From the NCBI GenBank assembly GCA_013368375.1, contig JAACJP010000041.1, positions 124,001 to 188,000 of the forward strand: a stretch of 64,000 bases of DNA, read 5' to 3'. The first letter of the stretch is position 1; the number at the start of each line of letters is the position of its first letter. Source of the DNA: Tricholomella constricta. Taxonomy: Eukaryota; Basidiomycota; Agaricomycetes; Agaricales; Lyophyllaceae. The position numbers and the translations under genes are program-made. Below are positions 9,946 to 21,227 of the stretch, piece by piece. Below the pieces are notes generated by a model. It saw only the letters and a list, made by a program, of their open reading frames with translations, was not told the DNA's origin and ran no database searches.

Positions 9946-12620
9946 TGTGACATGGGAAAACAGCAAATTCGCAAAGTGACCACCCCTCCTAAAATGGGAT
10001 GCCCGGCGGGGACTGAAGAGACTGATGTTATCAAGTGGACACCCATGTCAATGATTTCTACCTTTTGCCTCAGCCCACTGGACTTCAGCCTTTATTAAAA
10101 AAATGACTGTGCTAGACATGTTTAATAGTACTATTAAATAGGCAATATTCCCTATTTTGTACAGTTTTGAAGTTTGTACCTCCTCTGGTCACTAATCAGC
10201 TTGGATTTATAAAGTGATCACCAGTGATAGTACAGAAAGGAAGGACATGAACAGTGAGATTCAAGAAAGTGTGGGTCAGAATTGTGCGTACTTCTTGATG
10301 AATGGAATATCGCAACATGGCTCGCAATTGGACGAATTTACATATCAGTCCATGGACACAAAGTTACTGCTTACCCCACTGATTGCTCTTAGATGACCTG
10401 AATGTGTACCATTCTTCTGTTTGGCAGCGGTTGGGTTTGCAGGTTCATCAAGAGCACCAAGAAACGAGAATAAGGAAGAAGCTCGACGTCGGAACATGTG
10501 AACCATACGCAATGACAATAAAAGACGGAAGCTAAGCGCTCATTTGTTCTACGGAAGACACCTGTCAGGTTTGACCTGAAAGGTAGGAGTCACTTGAATT
10601 CTGAGGTTAGCATGAAAGATTCCATTGTCAGGTTTGACCCGCTTAGCATGGAAGGTTTCATGGGTATGAAGCCAAGGTCCGCCGCCGATGTGCGCATTGA
10701 AGGTGCCAAAGTGCCCAAGCTTGGAGAATGAGCGAACATTGAAATCTCTCCCGGATTGGGACGTAGAGCATACAAAAGTCGATGTTCACAGACGAGATTA
10801 CCTAAAATATATTAGCGAAAGAACGGTGCATATGGTTTCAGACTGCTAATCGTAACGGAAGGACAAAGTATTACTGATGAGGGGTCAACTAGCATGGAAG
10901 TAGGTATGAGTTCCATCTGAGAAAACTCCAACGACATACGGAGGGGAAAAGATGATGCCAGATTTGCGCGCCATGCACAATGTAATGATTGATACTTTCG
11001 GTCCCTAGTACGGGCAAGTATGGAGTCGTCTATGAGAGGAGCGTTGCGTTAGAGTCCAAGAACTGATTGCTCGATTGTCATCCAACTTCGAGGAGTTGTG
11101 TGCTAAAGCCGAGCGTCGGTCATAGTATCAAGAAGGGTGAATTTCATTGGCTCCGAACCAGCACGCACTTAACTTCCTTCAACAGACCCGGTACCTCACG
11201 ACGCACGAAAAACCTTGGGCAGCCTTTCCGACGTAAAAGAGCCCTGTGGGTTGGCGGAAGAGGCCGCGAACTGAGACGCATTGTTCTGCAAGAAATGATC
11301 GAAGGGCCGTCAAAAAAGTCCGCTCTGATAGTCGGACTTGCCCTAGTCCACTGTCCACATGGCTGCTATTTTGAAATTATCCATGGAGCTTCTGTGTCGA
11401 TCGAGGCTATAGAAATCGGTACCGACATACAAGTGGAGGCGTTCGGGAAGTTGTCGTGTCCGAATACGATATAGGGGGCTCTGTGGCTCAAGGTGCGCCG
11501 ATCGTGATTTGTGCAGTTATCCTAAAAAAAGAGGATATCCGTAGCAGGCGGGCCAAGAAAGGACACTACCGAATCGATATTAAGCGAAGCGAATCAACAT
11601 CTTCTATGTCCCTGCTTGCCCCAAGGATGTCCGAAATCGCACATGGAGTATAAAGTTCTGGAAGGTATGGAGAAGCTGGCCTAGGTAGGCTTTGCGGACA
11701 AGCGACCCTCCGCACGAAGTGTGGGCTAACAGAGAAACCCATCAAGAAGAGATGGAGAATGGAAAGAGTGCGTTCTTCCAAGTTCCAACCACGTCTGTCC
11801 GAAAAGATGTCGAGTACACGTGGAGCAGCAAAACTCTTGGAACCTCCGAAGCGGATCTCCGTCGGCCGTCGCGGGCTCAGATGATTTTCTAGACAAATCC
11901 ACCACGGGTTTGTGGCGTAGGATGCTAGGTGTGCGGAGGGCCATGGGTGGAAGAGTGGACAGGCGTCGCCTGGCTACGTCAAAACTAGAAGGCGGTGTTG
12001 GAGGAGATGAGGATTCGCGAACCCCTGGTGCACATGAACGTGGTGAAGGGTCGAGGTTGTGTAGGGACAATTAAGCGTTGTTAGCATACGGCCATTTCGG
12101 GCGCTTGGGCGAGGATAATGTTGCGATGACATTAAACCAGTCGCCAAACCTTGCAAACAACAGGTACGAATGTCCTGACTAGATAGTAACAAAGGCAAAA
12201 TGCCAATTATAAGGAAAGTGGTACGCACCGAAGATTGTTGCCCAGGTTTAGAGAAGCTGTTTCGCGGTTAGCATGTGTTTACGATCGCGAAGAGGGTTCG
12301 AGGTATTGAGATTTTAGAAAGCGATGAAACGATGATCTGAGTCCGCAAGTCAAGGATTTGGAAAGGAGGTCCCGCAAAGTGGGGCGGCGGCCGAGAGGAG
12401 GCGTATTCAAGGAGGAGAAGCTTAGGCGTTTACGCTGAATCCCGAGTGCTTGGCACGGTCTCGGTGTTGCGACCCCCTGAGCTATATAGACACGACGTCT
12501 GGTTCCCTCCCTACACGATGACAGATGGTGTTCGTGTGTTCAGGAACATAAGGTATCCTGTGAGCTGTAGCCCAAGCAACTCAAATATCGAGAACTGTAG
12601 ATAAAGGGGATGTGGAACTG
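9946..12620. other. Host DNA without a recognisable gene
   Basis: Only short frames on both strands; none resembles a known family and no splice-linked set stands out. Small landmarks are a perfect 18-bp palindrome at 10121-10138 and an inverted repeat TCAGGT/ACCTGA near 10567. The last few hundred bases probably contain the promoter and 5' leader of the bHLH gene. A short or fast-evolving gene could be hidden here. Confidence 0.4.
10121..10138. repeat. Perfect 18-bp palindrome
   Basis: TTTAATAGTACTATTAAA reads the same on both strands. It may be a dimeric factor site or chance in AT-rich DNA. Confidence 0.4.
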
Positions 12621-12739
12621 GCGTGGACCGCGAAATCATAATGTACAGGTTTGCGATCACGCCCGATTTGGGAGTGGGGGACTGGGATTCACATGCCAAC
12701 AGCGGCTACTCTCTCCACAGACCACCACCATCGACAGCA

Positions 12740-13854
12740 ATGGACTCCATGTCGCCGGCGTCGTTCGCCTCGCTTTCCTCGCTGCTTACTCCCTCCGAGT
12801 CCCATGCATTCCACTCCTTTCTCTCCACCATGAACCCCCCGCCACCCCACCAAGACTGGATCGACGTCGACGTTCCAAAGGACAGGCAGGCCCTCGCAAA
12901 GGCCACCAAGGATCTTATGTCCCTCGACACTCAGTATGCCCACCACAACGACCATCCTTTCAATACTCTACCCACATCTGCATCTCACTATTCACAAGTC
13001 CTCCTGCCTCATCCGCCGCCGTCTGATTCCTCGTCGCGCACTCCCACCCCGACCTCCGTGCCCCCCTTTTCATTTCACCAACCGCCATCGGGTAGACAGT
13101 CTAGCCGAACGCGTGCATCCCACTCACATCCATACCCGATATCCCCGCTGCCAAAGCAACGGCGTTCTTCGCAGTCGCAGCCCCAGGCATCCTCCTCTGC
13201 GCCTCCGAAACCACAGCCGCAAAAGCCCGCTCTTCTCACCGCATCGCAAAAGAAAGCAAATCACATACAGTCAGAGCAGAAGCGCCGCGCGAACATTCGA
13301 CGTGGATACGAGGCTTTGTGTGAATGCGTGCCTGCGCTACGCGAAGCCATTCGGGAGGAGGAGGAAGCTTTAGCCGCCGCTAATGATGGAAATACGAGTA
13401 GAAATGGTGTGGCGACGGCCAAACGGAAGGGCAAGATGGCTGTAAAGGGGAAGGATGGAGAAGAGAAGGTTGACGGCAGAGCAGGCCCCCGAAGCGAAAA
13501 TGTGGTGCTCTCAAAAAGTAGGTGTCGTCTTTGCCACAAAACGCCACAACCCTTTCCTACGGTGCACCTGACCAAATTCCAAACTTTTATCTCCCCTATT
13601 TAGCGATAGACTATATCAACGAACTTCTAGATGAACGGAATACCCTGCTTGCTCGGTTACACAGTGCGCGGAGCACTCTACCGCCTGGTCATCCTGCCCT
13701 CGTCCCCGCACAGTACCCCAGTACGTACTCGGGCCCCGGTCACGAGCGAGAGGGAGGCGGAGAAGAGAGCGGCCCATTATGGGAACGCGAATGGAAGGGC
13801 GGGCACGGCACTTTAGGCAATACTTGCGAGGCCGGGGGCGACGAGAGCTCGTGA
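12740..13854 (+). CDS. bHLH transcription factor, one intron
   Basis: Nuclear DNA-binding protein of about 342 aa; exons 12740-13517 and 13604-13854. The intron 13518-13603 (GTAGGT...TTTAG) falls inside helix 2, and splicing joins VVLSK to TIDYINELL. The N-terminal half is Pro/Ser-rich. The basic region NHIQSEQKRRANIRR begins near residue 174 and has the H-E-R pattern (H, E four residues on, R four further) known to favour CACGTG-type E boxes. Helix 1 is GYEALCECVPALREAIREEEE. The loop is very long, about 50 residues and Lys/Gly-rich. Helix 2 runs into DERNTLLARLHSAR, zipper-like. The basic region recalls Mlx/Mondo-type bHLH proteins. The ATG at 12740 is preferred because it opens the conserved-looking part; an in-frame ATG at 12623 is possible. 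The exact orthologue is not identified. Confidence 0.85.
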
Positions 13855-14879
13855 GGGAACGGCCTATCACCCGCGTACGACTTCCACGACGTCAATCACC
13901 ACCCTGCTTCCATTTGTATACCATCGGGATCACTGTCCGTCGCATTCACCAGGCAGCATATCTCACTACTCACTATCATCGTTCCCTCCAGCCACAGTGC
14001 CGATTGTTCGGTTACGGCCATCAACTTGGCTACCCTGACACACCGGGTCTCCAAAATCTAAAGACTTGTAATTCATGGATAGGAGGAACGAGGAGGGCAC
14101 AAGCTCTCCTCATCATTCATTCGCCTTGTAACTGTACGACCATCTATCTATCTATCACCACATGACATGTGGGGCTTGCATATTGTTATCTTCCCTTGCT
14201 CTCGAAATGGTTGCATCTTGATAGAGACTAGCATCGCTACTTTGAATTATGCAACCCCGGATTCGCCGACTCTACACCCGAAGTAATTCCTTTCTAGTTG
14301 TTGTCGACCCGTCGCGCTACTTGATTTCTCGCCGAAATGTCGGGGATGGACTGACTCGGCAATGATGTCAACTAACGTCCATCTAGTCCATCCTTCCCTC
14401 CATCCATGGAACAGTTTCTCACCAGTGTTTTCACAGCCTCTGACTTAAGTAAAACCACCGAAATAGGATGAAGGTTTTGCCTTGACCGTGCTCGGATCAA
14501 TCCGCTTGCCATAGTTCAGCGAATTCTGTGAACGACACTTCAAAGGGAACCTATTGTAAGTACGTGTCGGGGCAAGATTACTCCAGCGTATTATCGGCCT
14601 CTTCAGGACACGGCTTTTGCGCTCGCTATGCAGGAGGCATATGGCTCCAGTTCAGACCACCGCATTACCCTACGGTACTGAACCGTTGGCCACCGTTGGT
14701 AGACGTACTGTCAGCGCCGGTCCTTCTACTTATGTGCTTCATGGTCGTCGGCCGCTGTCGACTCAGGCTTGAACGCCGACCATGACGGTGTTTTTCCTGG
14801 ACCTTCTCGAGAATTATGGACTTGACAGATCTGGGGAAAAACAGCTGTGCAACGACTGATCTATGGATTCCTCGTAACC
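13855..14879. other. Downstream of bHLH gene, nothing recognised
   Basis: Contains the probable bHLH 3' end and short frames on both strands with no recognisable family. A run of CTAT repeats lies near 14143-14156. Confidence 0.4.
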
Positions 14880-15700
14880 TCACAGGTAAGATGATTCAAT
14901 CACAACACGATCAAACGATGTTACGATGCGGCCGTCGTCGAGAGAAAGTCGCCCGCAAGAACGCATGATTCTAGAGACAGTGACAGCCCACCACCAGAGT
15001 TTCACTAGATCTCCAGGCCCTGGTCGCCTGAGCCAGGGTACACATGGAGGAGGGTACCATTCGGATGATTCTAGGAGGTTCTGAACGGGATCTGGACTTC
15101 TCAGGCCTTCGCGCCAATTATTCACAGTAACAAATTGACGACTTGGCGACTGACGTTTTCCATTCATTTGCGGCGTAGTCTGGTATCGTTCGTTTACAAT
15201 GGCTGCAAACTCCGATGGGATGGGTGCATGTATAGCCAAACATTTCCTGCTCCCTCAGCTGGCCCCACATCTTCGGTTTTGTGAAATGCGTGAAAAGATC
15301 CTTCTTTTTGCCAACACGCAGGCCCCATGCATTTTCTATGTCTCTCAAGTTGTCGCCACTGATCTTTGCGTTCATTTGTCCGTACTTTTCCTTGAAACCT
15401 TGACCTAGGCTGATCGCCCTCGCAAATTCCTGATTAGCGATAATACTACTGTCGTCCGATTGGCTGGAACTGGTTAGGTATCTTATCTGTCGAAAATTAT
15501 ACTTGAGGTGACCCCGGGACACTCACTGTTTTGTATACAATTTCGCGCCCTGGCACTATACCCGCGAACGTCTTCAGTAGTCCATTTCGTTTCCCTGAAC
15601 TGCTTGCAATTTTCGCCGTCACAGGGATGATCTCTATGTTTCCAAAACTTGACAGGGTCGTCGCTGTTTCTCCACTTCCGCCTTCTGGAGGAGTTTCCCG
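14880..15700 (-). CDS. Unrecognised spliced locus, possibly a pseudogene
   Basis: I do not recognise this protein. Minus-strand blocks look coding. One, around 15527-15700, reads ETPPEGGSGETATTLSSF and then TAKIASSSGKRNGLLKTF. A second, around 15240-15469, reads SSQSDDSSIIANQEFARA and then DIENAWGLRVGKKKDLF. A third, around 14880-15230, reads IPSEFAAIVNERY and then SRQFVTVNNWREGL. GTGAGT at 15526 and CTAACCAG at 15470 (minus strand) look like intron ends. However, simple joining does not keep one frame throughout, and a further frame change near 15240 has no good intron. It is either a gene whose splicing I cannot resolve or a decaying one. Limits are approximate. Confidence 0.3.
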
Positions 15701-16493
15701 CTATACCTATCCAAGTCGTCTTTGCCTTCTAAAATTTGCAGTTATTGAGCGGCATTATTACAAGGGGTGAGCCGGAACACGCTCTACTGTGTCGGATAAG
15801 TCATGGTAGAATGATCTTGAGAATCACATTTACTGTAGCCACAACACTTTATTCAATGCAGCACTGCTGCTTGGGGGAGTTGGATGGAAAATCGGGACCC
15901 GCGGCAAAAAAGCCAGCCGGTTCGCCGATCCGATCCGCATCAATTTTCCGTATCGAGGCAGTGCGCAAGTATAAGAAAGACTACTGATATCAACAATCAG
16001 CAGTATTGCGTTTACAGTAATCTGAATAAAAGATGATACAGATAAAGGGAAAACGGGTGGGTGGGACACGAAATTATTCAGGACACAGCTATGCGAAGCG
16101 GTGAACACGAATATCCCCGGGGATGAGAGCAAGGCAACTTACCTAAGTCAAGACGAAAATCCCTGGACTTCGTCCCTCTTCTAGGCAAGGTAAGGTAAGG
16201 AAATATTACAACACGGCTCGGTCCCACTTAGGAATGCCGGTTTCCAGGCAGTATCCCGATGTATGCAGGCTATATACATCATCGTCCCTCATCGTCCCTG
16301 GGCCTCTGAATACCCTCTAAGCCGAGCTCACATCCAGTGTCCTGGCTTGCCGTAGAACGTAGAATATACAGAGACAATATAAGGAAAGAAACGCGCGGCA
16401 AACTCCGATCGTCGATCAGTGATCATTGCCACTTTTGGCTCACTCGTTGCTTTGACTCTTGCCATTGGACTTATAAACCGTACGCGATCACAA
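15701..16493. other. Between the minus-strand locus and TAN1
   Basis: A short minus-strand frame at 15830-16132 could be an upstream exon of the unrecognised locus, but I could not link it. 16300-16493 probably holds the TAN1 promoter. Confidence 0.35.
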
Positions 16494-17814
16494 ATGGCTG
16501 ATTCAAAACGACCGAATCAATCAAACGAAAAAAGGAAGAAAAAGTACCGCTCGGTGAGAATCAACGATCATGAGAGACCAGCTCATCTCACACAAACTTT
16601 AAGGATGGCACACCTATATGGGCAAAACGGTACATAGATGGGCCAGGCATATGGGTAAGCTGTGAGTTTGGCGTCCATACCATGTAGAGAATGCTTTCCA
16701 ATGCTATTAACGTTTTTTTCACAGGCGTGAAGGGAAAGGAAAGGCAGACGGTCGCGGAGTGTTACGATCTATTCGACTCAGTTTGTGATCATGCAAGTTA
16801 GACGTGAAGCTTTCGACTGATCTTACATTAAGGTAGCCTCTGAAATATGGCCTGTTGACGATATAGGTTACGGCGAGGCAGATTCAGAGTCGGGCAATGA
16901 CGAGGACAATGATTTCTCGATTGAAGATCAAATCGCCAACGAAGTCTCCGCCATGCAGCGACCGAAAGCAGAACCCCGTTTTGGTGAGTCGATGCAAAGG
17001 AAATTATTTTACGACATGCTGAACTAGGGCGTGTCCAAGTGAACTGTCAGACGAATACACCCTGCGGTAAGTTGCACCCTGTCATCGCTGAACCGATTTT
17101 CACCCATGACATCTATACATTTGAAGTTGTGTTCATCTCATGCAAGCCTCCAATTGACCCGGTGAAACTGGTTGTGAGGCTTGTTAAAGACGTTGAAGCT
17201 ACCGGTGTTGTGCGATCACGGTCGGCTTCATTAATGTTTCATCTTTGGCTAGGTCTGATTGAATTGCACCAGCTGTATATATCGGATGGTACCTGTGTCC
17301 GGATCCTGTGGAGCAAATCTGCCAGAGATTGAAGCTTTGTGCCGCACCATTCTCGAGCCGTTCTTTTCTCAGCACCCAGACAAGAAATTCAAAGTATGTC
17401 GGTACCAGCCTTCGATTACGAACCTTCCTAACATCGGACAGTATAAGGTCGAATTGAGACTCAGAAACCATTCCGTTATTTCACGGCCGGTCCTCATCAA
17501 TCATATTGCTCAATGTGTTCCTGAGGGCCACACAGTTGAGCTGACGAACCCAGAAATGTTTATTCTCGTGGAAGTCTTCAAAGTATGTCTCATATCCTAT
17601 CAAGAGGCTCTTATATGACTTTTTCTCTATCCAGAGTGTTTGTGGTATCTCCGTGGTTGAGGACTACTACGCACTTCAGAAGTTTAATATGACCGAAATA
17701 GCTAACGCGAAGAAAAGCGGGGACATGTCGACCGAGAGACAAGTATTCCATCCGAAGGAACCTGGGTCAAAGGGCAAACCATCTGATCAATCTTTAGGAC
17801 ATCATCTAGGCTGA
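16494..17814 (+). CDS. TAN1: THUMP-domain tRNA acetylation adaptor, Tan1/THUMPD1-like, nine exons
   Basis: Family knowledge: Tan1/THUMPD1 binds tRNA through its THUMP domain and enables N4-acetylcytidine formation at position 12 of tRNA-Ser and tRNA-Leu with the Kre33/NAT10 acetyltransferase. I place exons at 16494-16553, 16604-16661, 16725-16796, 16837-16983, 17028-17066, 17127-17220, 17273-17393, 17442-17582 and 17635-17814, giving 303 aa in one frame (yeast Tan1 is 289 aa). Family landmarks appear in order: GTPIWAKRYIDGPGIWVSC, VKGKEKQTVAECYDLF, VVFISCKPPIDPVKLV, RMVPVSGSCGANLPEIEAL, RPVLINHIAQCVPEG, and CGISVVEDYYALQKFN. The start has a basic KRKKKYR just after it. Eight introns of 40-63 nt suit a basidiomycete. 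The 40-nt intron 16797-16836 and the GTCGGC donor at 17221 are the least certain junctions. Confidence 0.9.
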
Positions 17815-18263
17815 ACATCTTCGATTGTTTCATGGGTTACAAACTTGGTATTGGGTCGTAGTCATATTGTCCGCAGAGATGCCGGAATTTGAAATTTAGT
17901 AAAGTCACGGCACCTACACCACCATCCTGTCATGGATGGATGGATGGATGTATTTCCCGCAGCGGTCCTGAAAAAGAACAAGCAGGGCCCGTACTACATA
18001 CATGACATCAATATATGCTACGGACATAAGTAAACCATTGCCGCTGTGAAATTCGGAATTGCACGGGTTAGGTTACTTACGTGACACTTCCACCGGATCC
18101 AAATCAGACAAGAGTCCCACGAAGCACGGAAGGCGAAATGGCACTAGAAGTGGGCAAGGTTATCATTGAAAGGCCTCAAGAGGCAAGCACCAAGGGGGAG
18201 AAAAAACAAGGGGCATGCAGCACACAATAATATATTGCATGTAACATTTTGCATTACATATAG
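17815..18263. other. TAN1 downstream region
   Basis: No gene seen. Contains a short GGAT repeat (17936-17952). Confidence 0.4.
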
Positions 18264-18833
18264 TTAAGGAGTGGGGATAAGTAGGGGGGCCTTGTTATAA
18301 ATCTGAAAAACCTTGTCTACATAGGCAGCGAAGGGTTTCACAGTTGCAGTGTGGATGACAAGAGAATCAACAAAATTGATAGCAGGAGATAAGCAGAAGA
18401 AGGTGCAGAGGTTGGGGTCGTCATGAAATAGCGCCTCAAGGAACTGTTCCCGTGCCACGACAAGCTGGTGGTTGGACCTGCAGCCAAAGAGGGCATGGAT
18501 CTCATCCTCCATAGCAGTGGTGCAGAAACAACACAGCCATTGGTGACACTTGATACTATGCCATGAAAAACACTGCCAGCGCAGTTGCTCAATGGCAAAA
18601 GGATGGTCACCAAGGAGAAGGTGGGTAATCATGTGTCAATGACACAGATCAGGTATTTTGAGGTACAGCTGTCAATGACAAGTAATGTTGTGGTTCCGCG
18701 CTTGGAAGATCAACTTTGTAGAATTATCCCAGTTAGCCTGGAGGTACGTTTTGGCAGAGAGCTCAATGGCAGGGGTGAGATCCTCCATGTCAGAGAGCAT
18801 CTCAATGTTGACGAAGACCAGCTCAGGCAGACC
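18264..18833 (-). pseudogene. LINE 3' end with zinc-binding (zf-RVT-like) domain
   Basis: C-terminal end of a non-LTR retrotransposon ORF2 on the minus strand. Readable pieces are GLPELVFVNIEMLSDMEDL, MITHLLLGDHPFAIEQLRW, WLCCFCTTAMEDEIHALF and YVDKVFQIYN, ending LLIPTP at the stop (18264). Cysteines followed by the EDEIHALFGC block are typical of the zinc-binding tail of LINE polyproteins in mushrooms. Two TGA stops interrupt the middle. Its 5' side ends exactly where a TG...-type LTR starts at 18834, so that element inserted into or next to the LINE. Confidence 0.65.
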
Positions 18834-19055
18834 TGTAAGGGCGCTTACAATCTAATCCAATAATCTTATCTAATCATATCTTATCGAGATGATTATGTTA
18901 TTGTTTGGCAACACCCTCTGGTGTTGCCTATTCAATTAACTACATTAAATAAGTATAAACTAGACCTTGTAACATCACCTACACGTAGCAATCGATGGAC
19001 TAGCCAAGCTTACGTGCAGTGTGAACAGCAAGGTCCCCAAAAACTGTAATTACCG
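18834..19055 (+). repeat. LTR related to the RT6 family
   Basis: Starts TGTAAGGGCGCTTACAAT, matching the RT6 LTR start (TGTAACGACGGCGCGTTACA) in layout. It is followed by a hairpin at 18907-18928 (arms GGCAACACC and GGTGTTGCC) in the place where RT6 LTRs have a different hairpin. The sequence after it (TTTTTTAAGCTACCTAGC) matches the RT6 leader. The end is set to about 19055 by that match. It has diverged strongly from RT6 elsewhere. Confidence 0.7.
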
Positions 19056-20760
19056 TTTTTTAAGCTACCTAGCTTTCTATTGCTGCGTACCTGTTAGGGC
19101 AACCTTTACAGCGGAGCGCTATCACACTGGCAAAGGGGAATCTGAAGTTATATTAAGTACAGTAAGGAATGTAAAGAGGGGCTTACCTGGCAAAGGGGAA
19201 TCCGAAGAGAATAGACTAAGGATCCCCAGTGCCAGTGGGCCGACTATATATGAGTACTGTACATAATAATCAAGGAGTGGTCTGTGGCGCATGTATGGAC
19301 ATGTTCCTGACATTGTCCAATTCTCGTGGCTCAGGGTACGGGCACGAGGTGGGACAGCCGACGTCGGGATCGGCATTGGGCACGCGCAGGGAAGAAGGGG
19401 AAATGACAGGAAGGAAGTAAGTATGTACACCGACGCTCGGGTCAGAGCGTCAGGGTCGGGATCGCGAACGGTCAGGAGTGATCGCATGAGATGGGGGATG
19501 ATTGGTGAGCATTGGAGGGCGTGAAGGGGAGTTCCCCTAACAGTACCCATGCAGTCACCGACTCAAAAATCCTATTTTGGCACCCACATCAAAAAAGAAC
19601 CCACAACCCATGAGACCCAACGACACCAACTCCCACACCTGGAAAGGATCGAACTTTGGTCCACGAGGATGCGCTCACAATGCATCCTCCATCACAGCTT
19701 CCACTGCAACCAGTGGAAGTCAGATTGGTAGCTGGTGGACAAAGTCCACCAGCTCAGAACACCTTAGGACTGGAATCTGAGGAATACCAACCAGTTTCAC
19801 TCACCAGTGTGCCTGGGAACTTGGCCAATGAACTTGCCAGGTCACAACGACCTGGAACGAGTACAGCAACAAGATGGCCAGACAGCCGTCTATCCACCAG
19901 AGTGTTCAGGGCTACTTCCCTGAACTTCATCAAGGGGGCATGGACTCGAAGCTGTCAAGGCAACTCAGCAGCATCACCACCGGTCGGTCTGATGACTCCA
20001 AGGTCGAGGACTGGCTAGCAATCACCCGCTCTTAGGACTTCATCATGAGGACCAAGGAGGACTTCCACTGTCGCTTGGCTCTGATCGTCCTGACTAGCAG
20101 TCACCTGACTGCCCCCATCCCAATGTCTGTGGTCACACCTGCTCCACACTGGCCACCTTCCACTCCACCAGTTGCTCCCACTCATGTGTAGGCTCTGACA
20201 CACATTGCGCATGCCCCCAGGGTGCCAGCTCTCTCTCCAGGTGCCCCTACAGACATCGATTGGCTTTGGGGCTGCCCTGCTCAGGACGGCAACTGTCTTT
20301 GGTGCAAACAACCGGGGTACTTCTGGTGTGACTGCCCAAAGTGCTTCGATGCTTTGACATGCACCCATCATGCCAGAGGAGCTGGACGAGCTGATCATGC
20401 AGCTGCTGGCATGCAAGGACGTGATCCAGGCCAACCTGACCTCAGAGTTGGCCGACCCAATTGTCTCGACCGCTTTGGACATGGAGGAGGATTTTCAGTC
20501 GCACAACAGGTGAAAAGTATGCCCCTATTGTCCAGTTGTAATCGGTTTGCCCCCCTATCTGTAGAGTACCCCAATACACTTAATATTGCTGCTACTTCTA
20601 CGGGTGAACCGATTGATGAAGACGTACAATCTCCCTCCAACCAGGAAGTAATTTACTATGTGGAATCTTGCCTCCGCTGTGCATTTGCGAGCTTCATTGC
20701 AACACCTGATCTGCCTCAGAATAAAAATCACTGGCTGTGCAAAACATCTCGGCTGAATTG
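19056..20760 (+). pseudogene. Truncated gypsy gag and start of pro, cut by a solo LTR
   Basis: Remnant gag behind the LTR at 18834; positions 19092-19542 are a foreign solo LTR. Coding sense resumes at about 19543 with Ser/Thr/Pro-rich gag-like frames. A zinc knuckle with two altered positions follows, CLWCKQPGYFWCDCPKC near 20298, where Tyr replaces the knuckle His and Cys replaces a usual Arg. Then comes MPEELDELIMQLLACKD and, in another frame, VKSMPLLSSCNRFAPLSVE, the kind of sequence that starts the protease frame in some agaricomycete gypsy elements. No protease active site, RT or integrase follows, so the element is 3' truncated near 20760. Frames change at least twice. Confidence 0.55.
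19092..19542 (-). mobile_element. Solo LTR-A with target duplication GTACC
   Basis: A 451-bp LTR on the minus strand, homologous to 1690-2160 and 2491-2913. It has TGTTAGGG at its plus-strand left end and CCCTAACA at the right. It is flanked by perfect GTACC copies at 19087-19091 and 19543-19547. No internal sequence remains, so it arose by LTR-LTR recombination after insertion into the gag leader. Confidence 0.93.
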
Positions 20761-20807
20761 GTAAGCATTTCCACAATCCGTGTCTAATTCACTCATTGGT
20801 TATCTAG

Positions 20808-21049
20808 GACTTTGTGCTGTCACACATTGGTGCAGCCGCGGTACTTGGACATGCGTGCAACATCCCTCCCCTCATCCGAATCTTAACCGTGAACCTCTTT
20901 CACCACCCGCACTGGATGGAACATCGGCTTTTGTCCCCAGAGATCCATGCCATTTTAGACATCAGATTCTCCACAGGACATCCTTCCGCTCAGGTTGAGT
21001 GATACATGTGTGATTGGTGGACAAACCTTATTAATACTCCGCTCCTGGA
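20808..21049 (+). pseudogene. 5' part of an unknown ORF split by RT2
   Basis: I do not recognise this protein. The frame reads SHIGAAAVLGHACNIPPLI, LFHHPHWMEHRLLSPEIHA and FSTGHPSAQVE. A TGA follows at 21000-21002 (probably CGA before), then YMCDWWTNLINTPLL up to the RT2 insertion at 21049. The same frame resumes at 26141 after the CTGGA duplication. A plausible 47-nt intron (20761-20807, GTAAGC...CTAG) lies just before it, but the upstream exon could not be confirmed. Confidence 0.45.
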
Positions 21050-21196
21050 TGTCATGGTCACTACTACATTATGTCTCACCTACTTACTTACTCATTATTT
21101 TTACGTTACATTCTTTCCTTAGTTCAATCAACACATCCATAGCTGCTACGATTTGTTCCTCGTCCTAAGCCTATTGTCTCAACCTTGACCATAACA
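21050..21196 (+). repeat. RT2 5' LTR (147 bp)
   Basis: TGTCATGG...CATAACA, matching 25989-26135. A TATA-like TTATTTTTA lies at 21095-21103, followed by the predicted transcript start at 21120. Confidence 0.93.
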
Positions 21197-21210
21197 GTTT
21201 GATTGAACTA
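21120..21210 (+). promoter_or_regulatory. RT2 self-priming pair: transcript start and primer site
   Basis: TAGTTCAATCAA at 21120-21131 in the LTR is perfectly complementary over 12 bases to TTGATTGAACTA at 21199-21210, two bases after the LTR end. The LTR copy lies about 25 bp after the TATA-like box. This is the geometry of Tf1-type self-priming. Confidence 0.75.
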
Positions 21211-21227
21211 CCTAAAACTACGCATCT

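Noticed and set aside
9946..18263. tRNA or rRNA genes
   Set aside because: I looked for A- and B-box patterns (GGTTCGANNCC) and cloverleaf-like stretches and found none that hold up.
20761..20807. Intron of a host gene (GTAAGC...CTAG)
   Set aside because: The donor and acceptor look good, but no upstream exon joins in frame with the downstream reading; left only as a remark.
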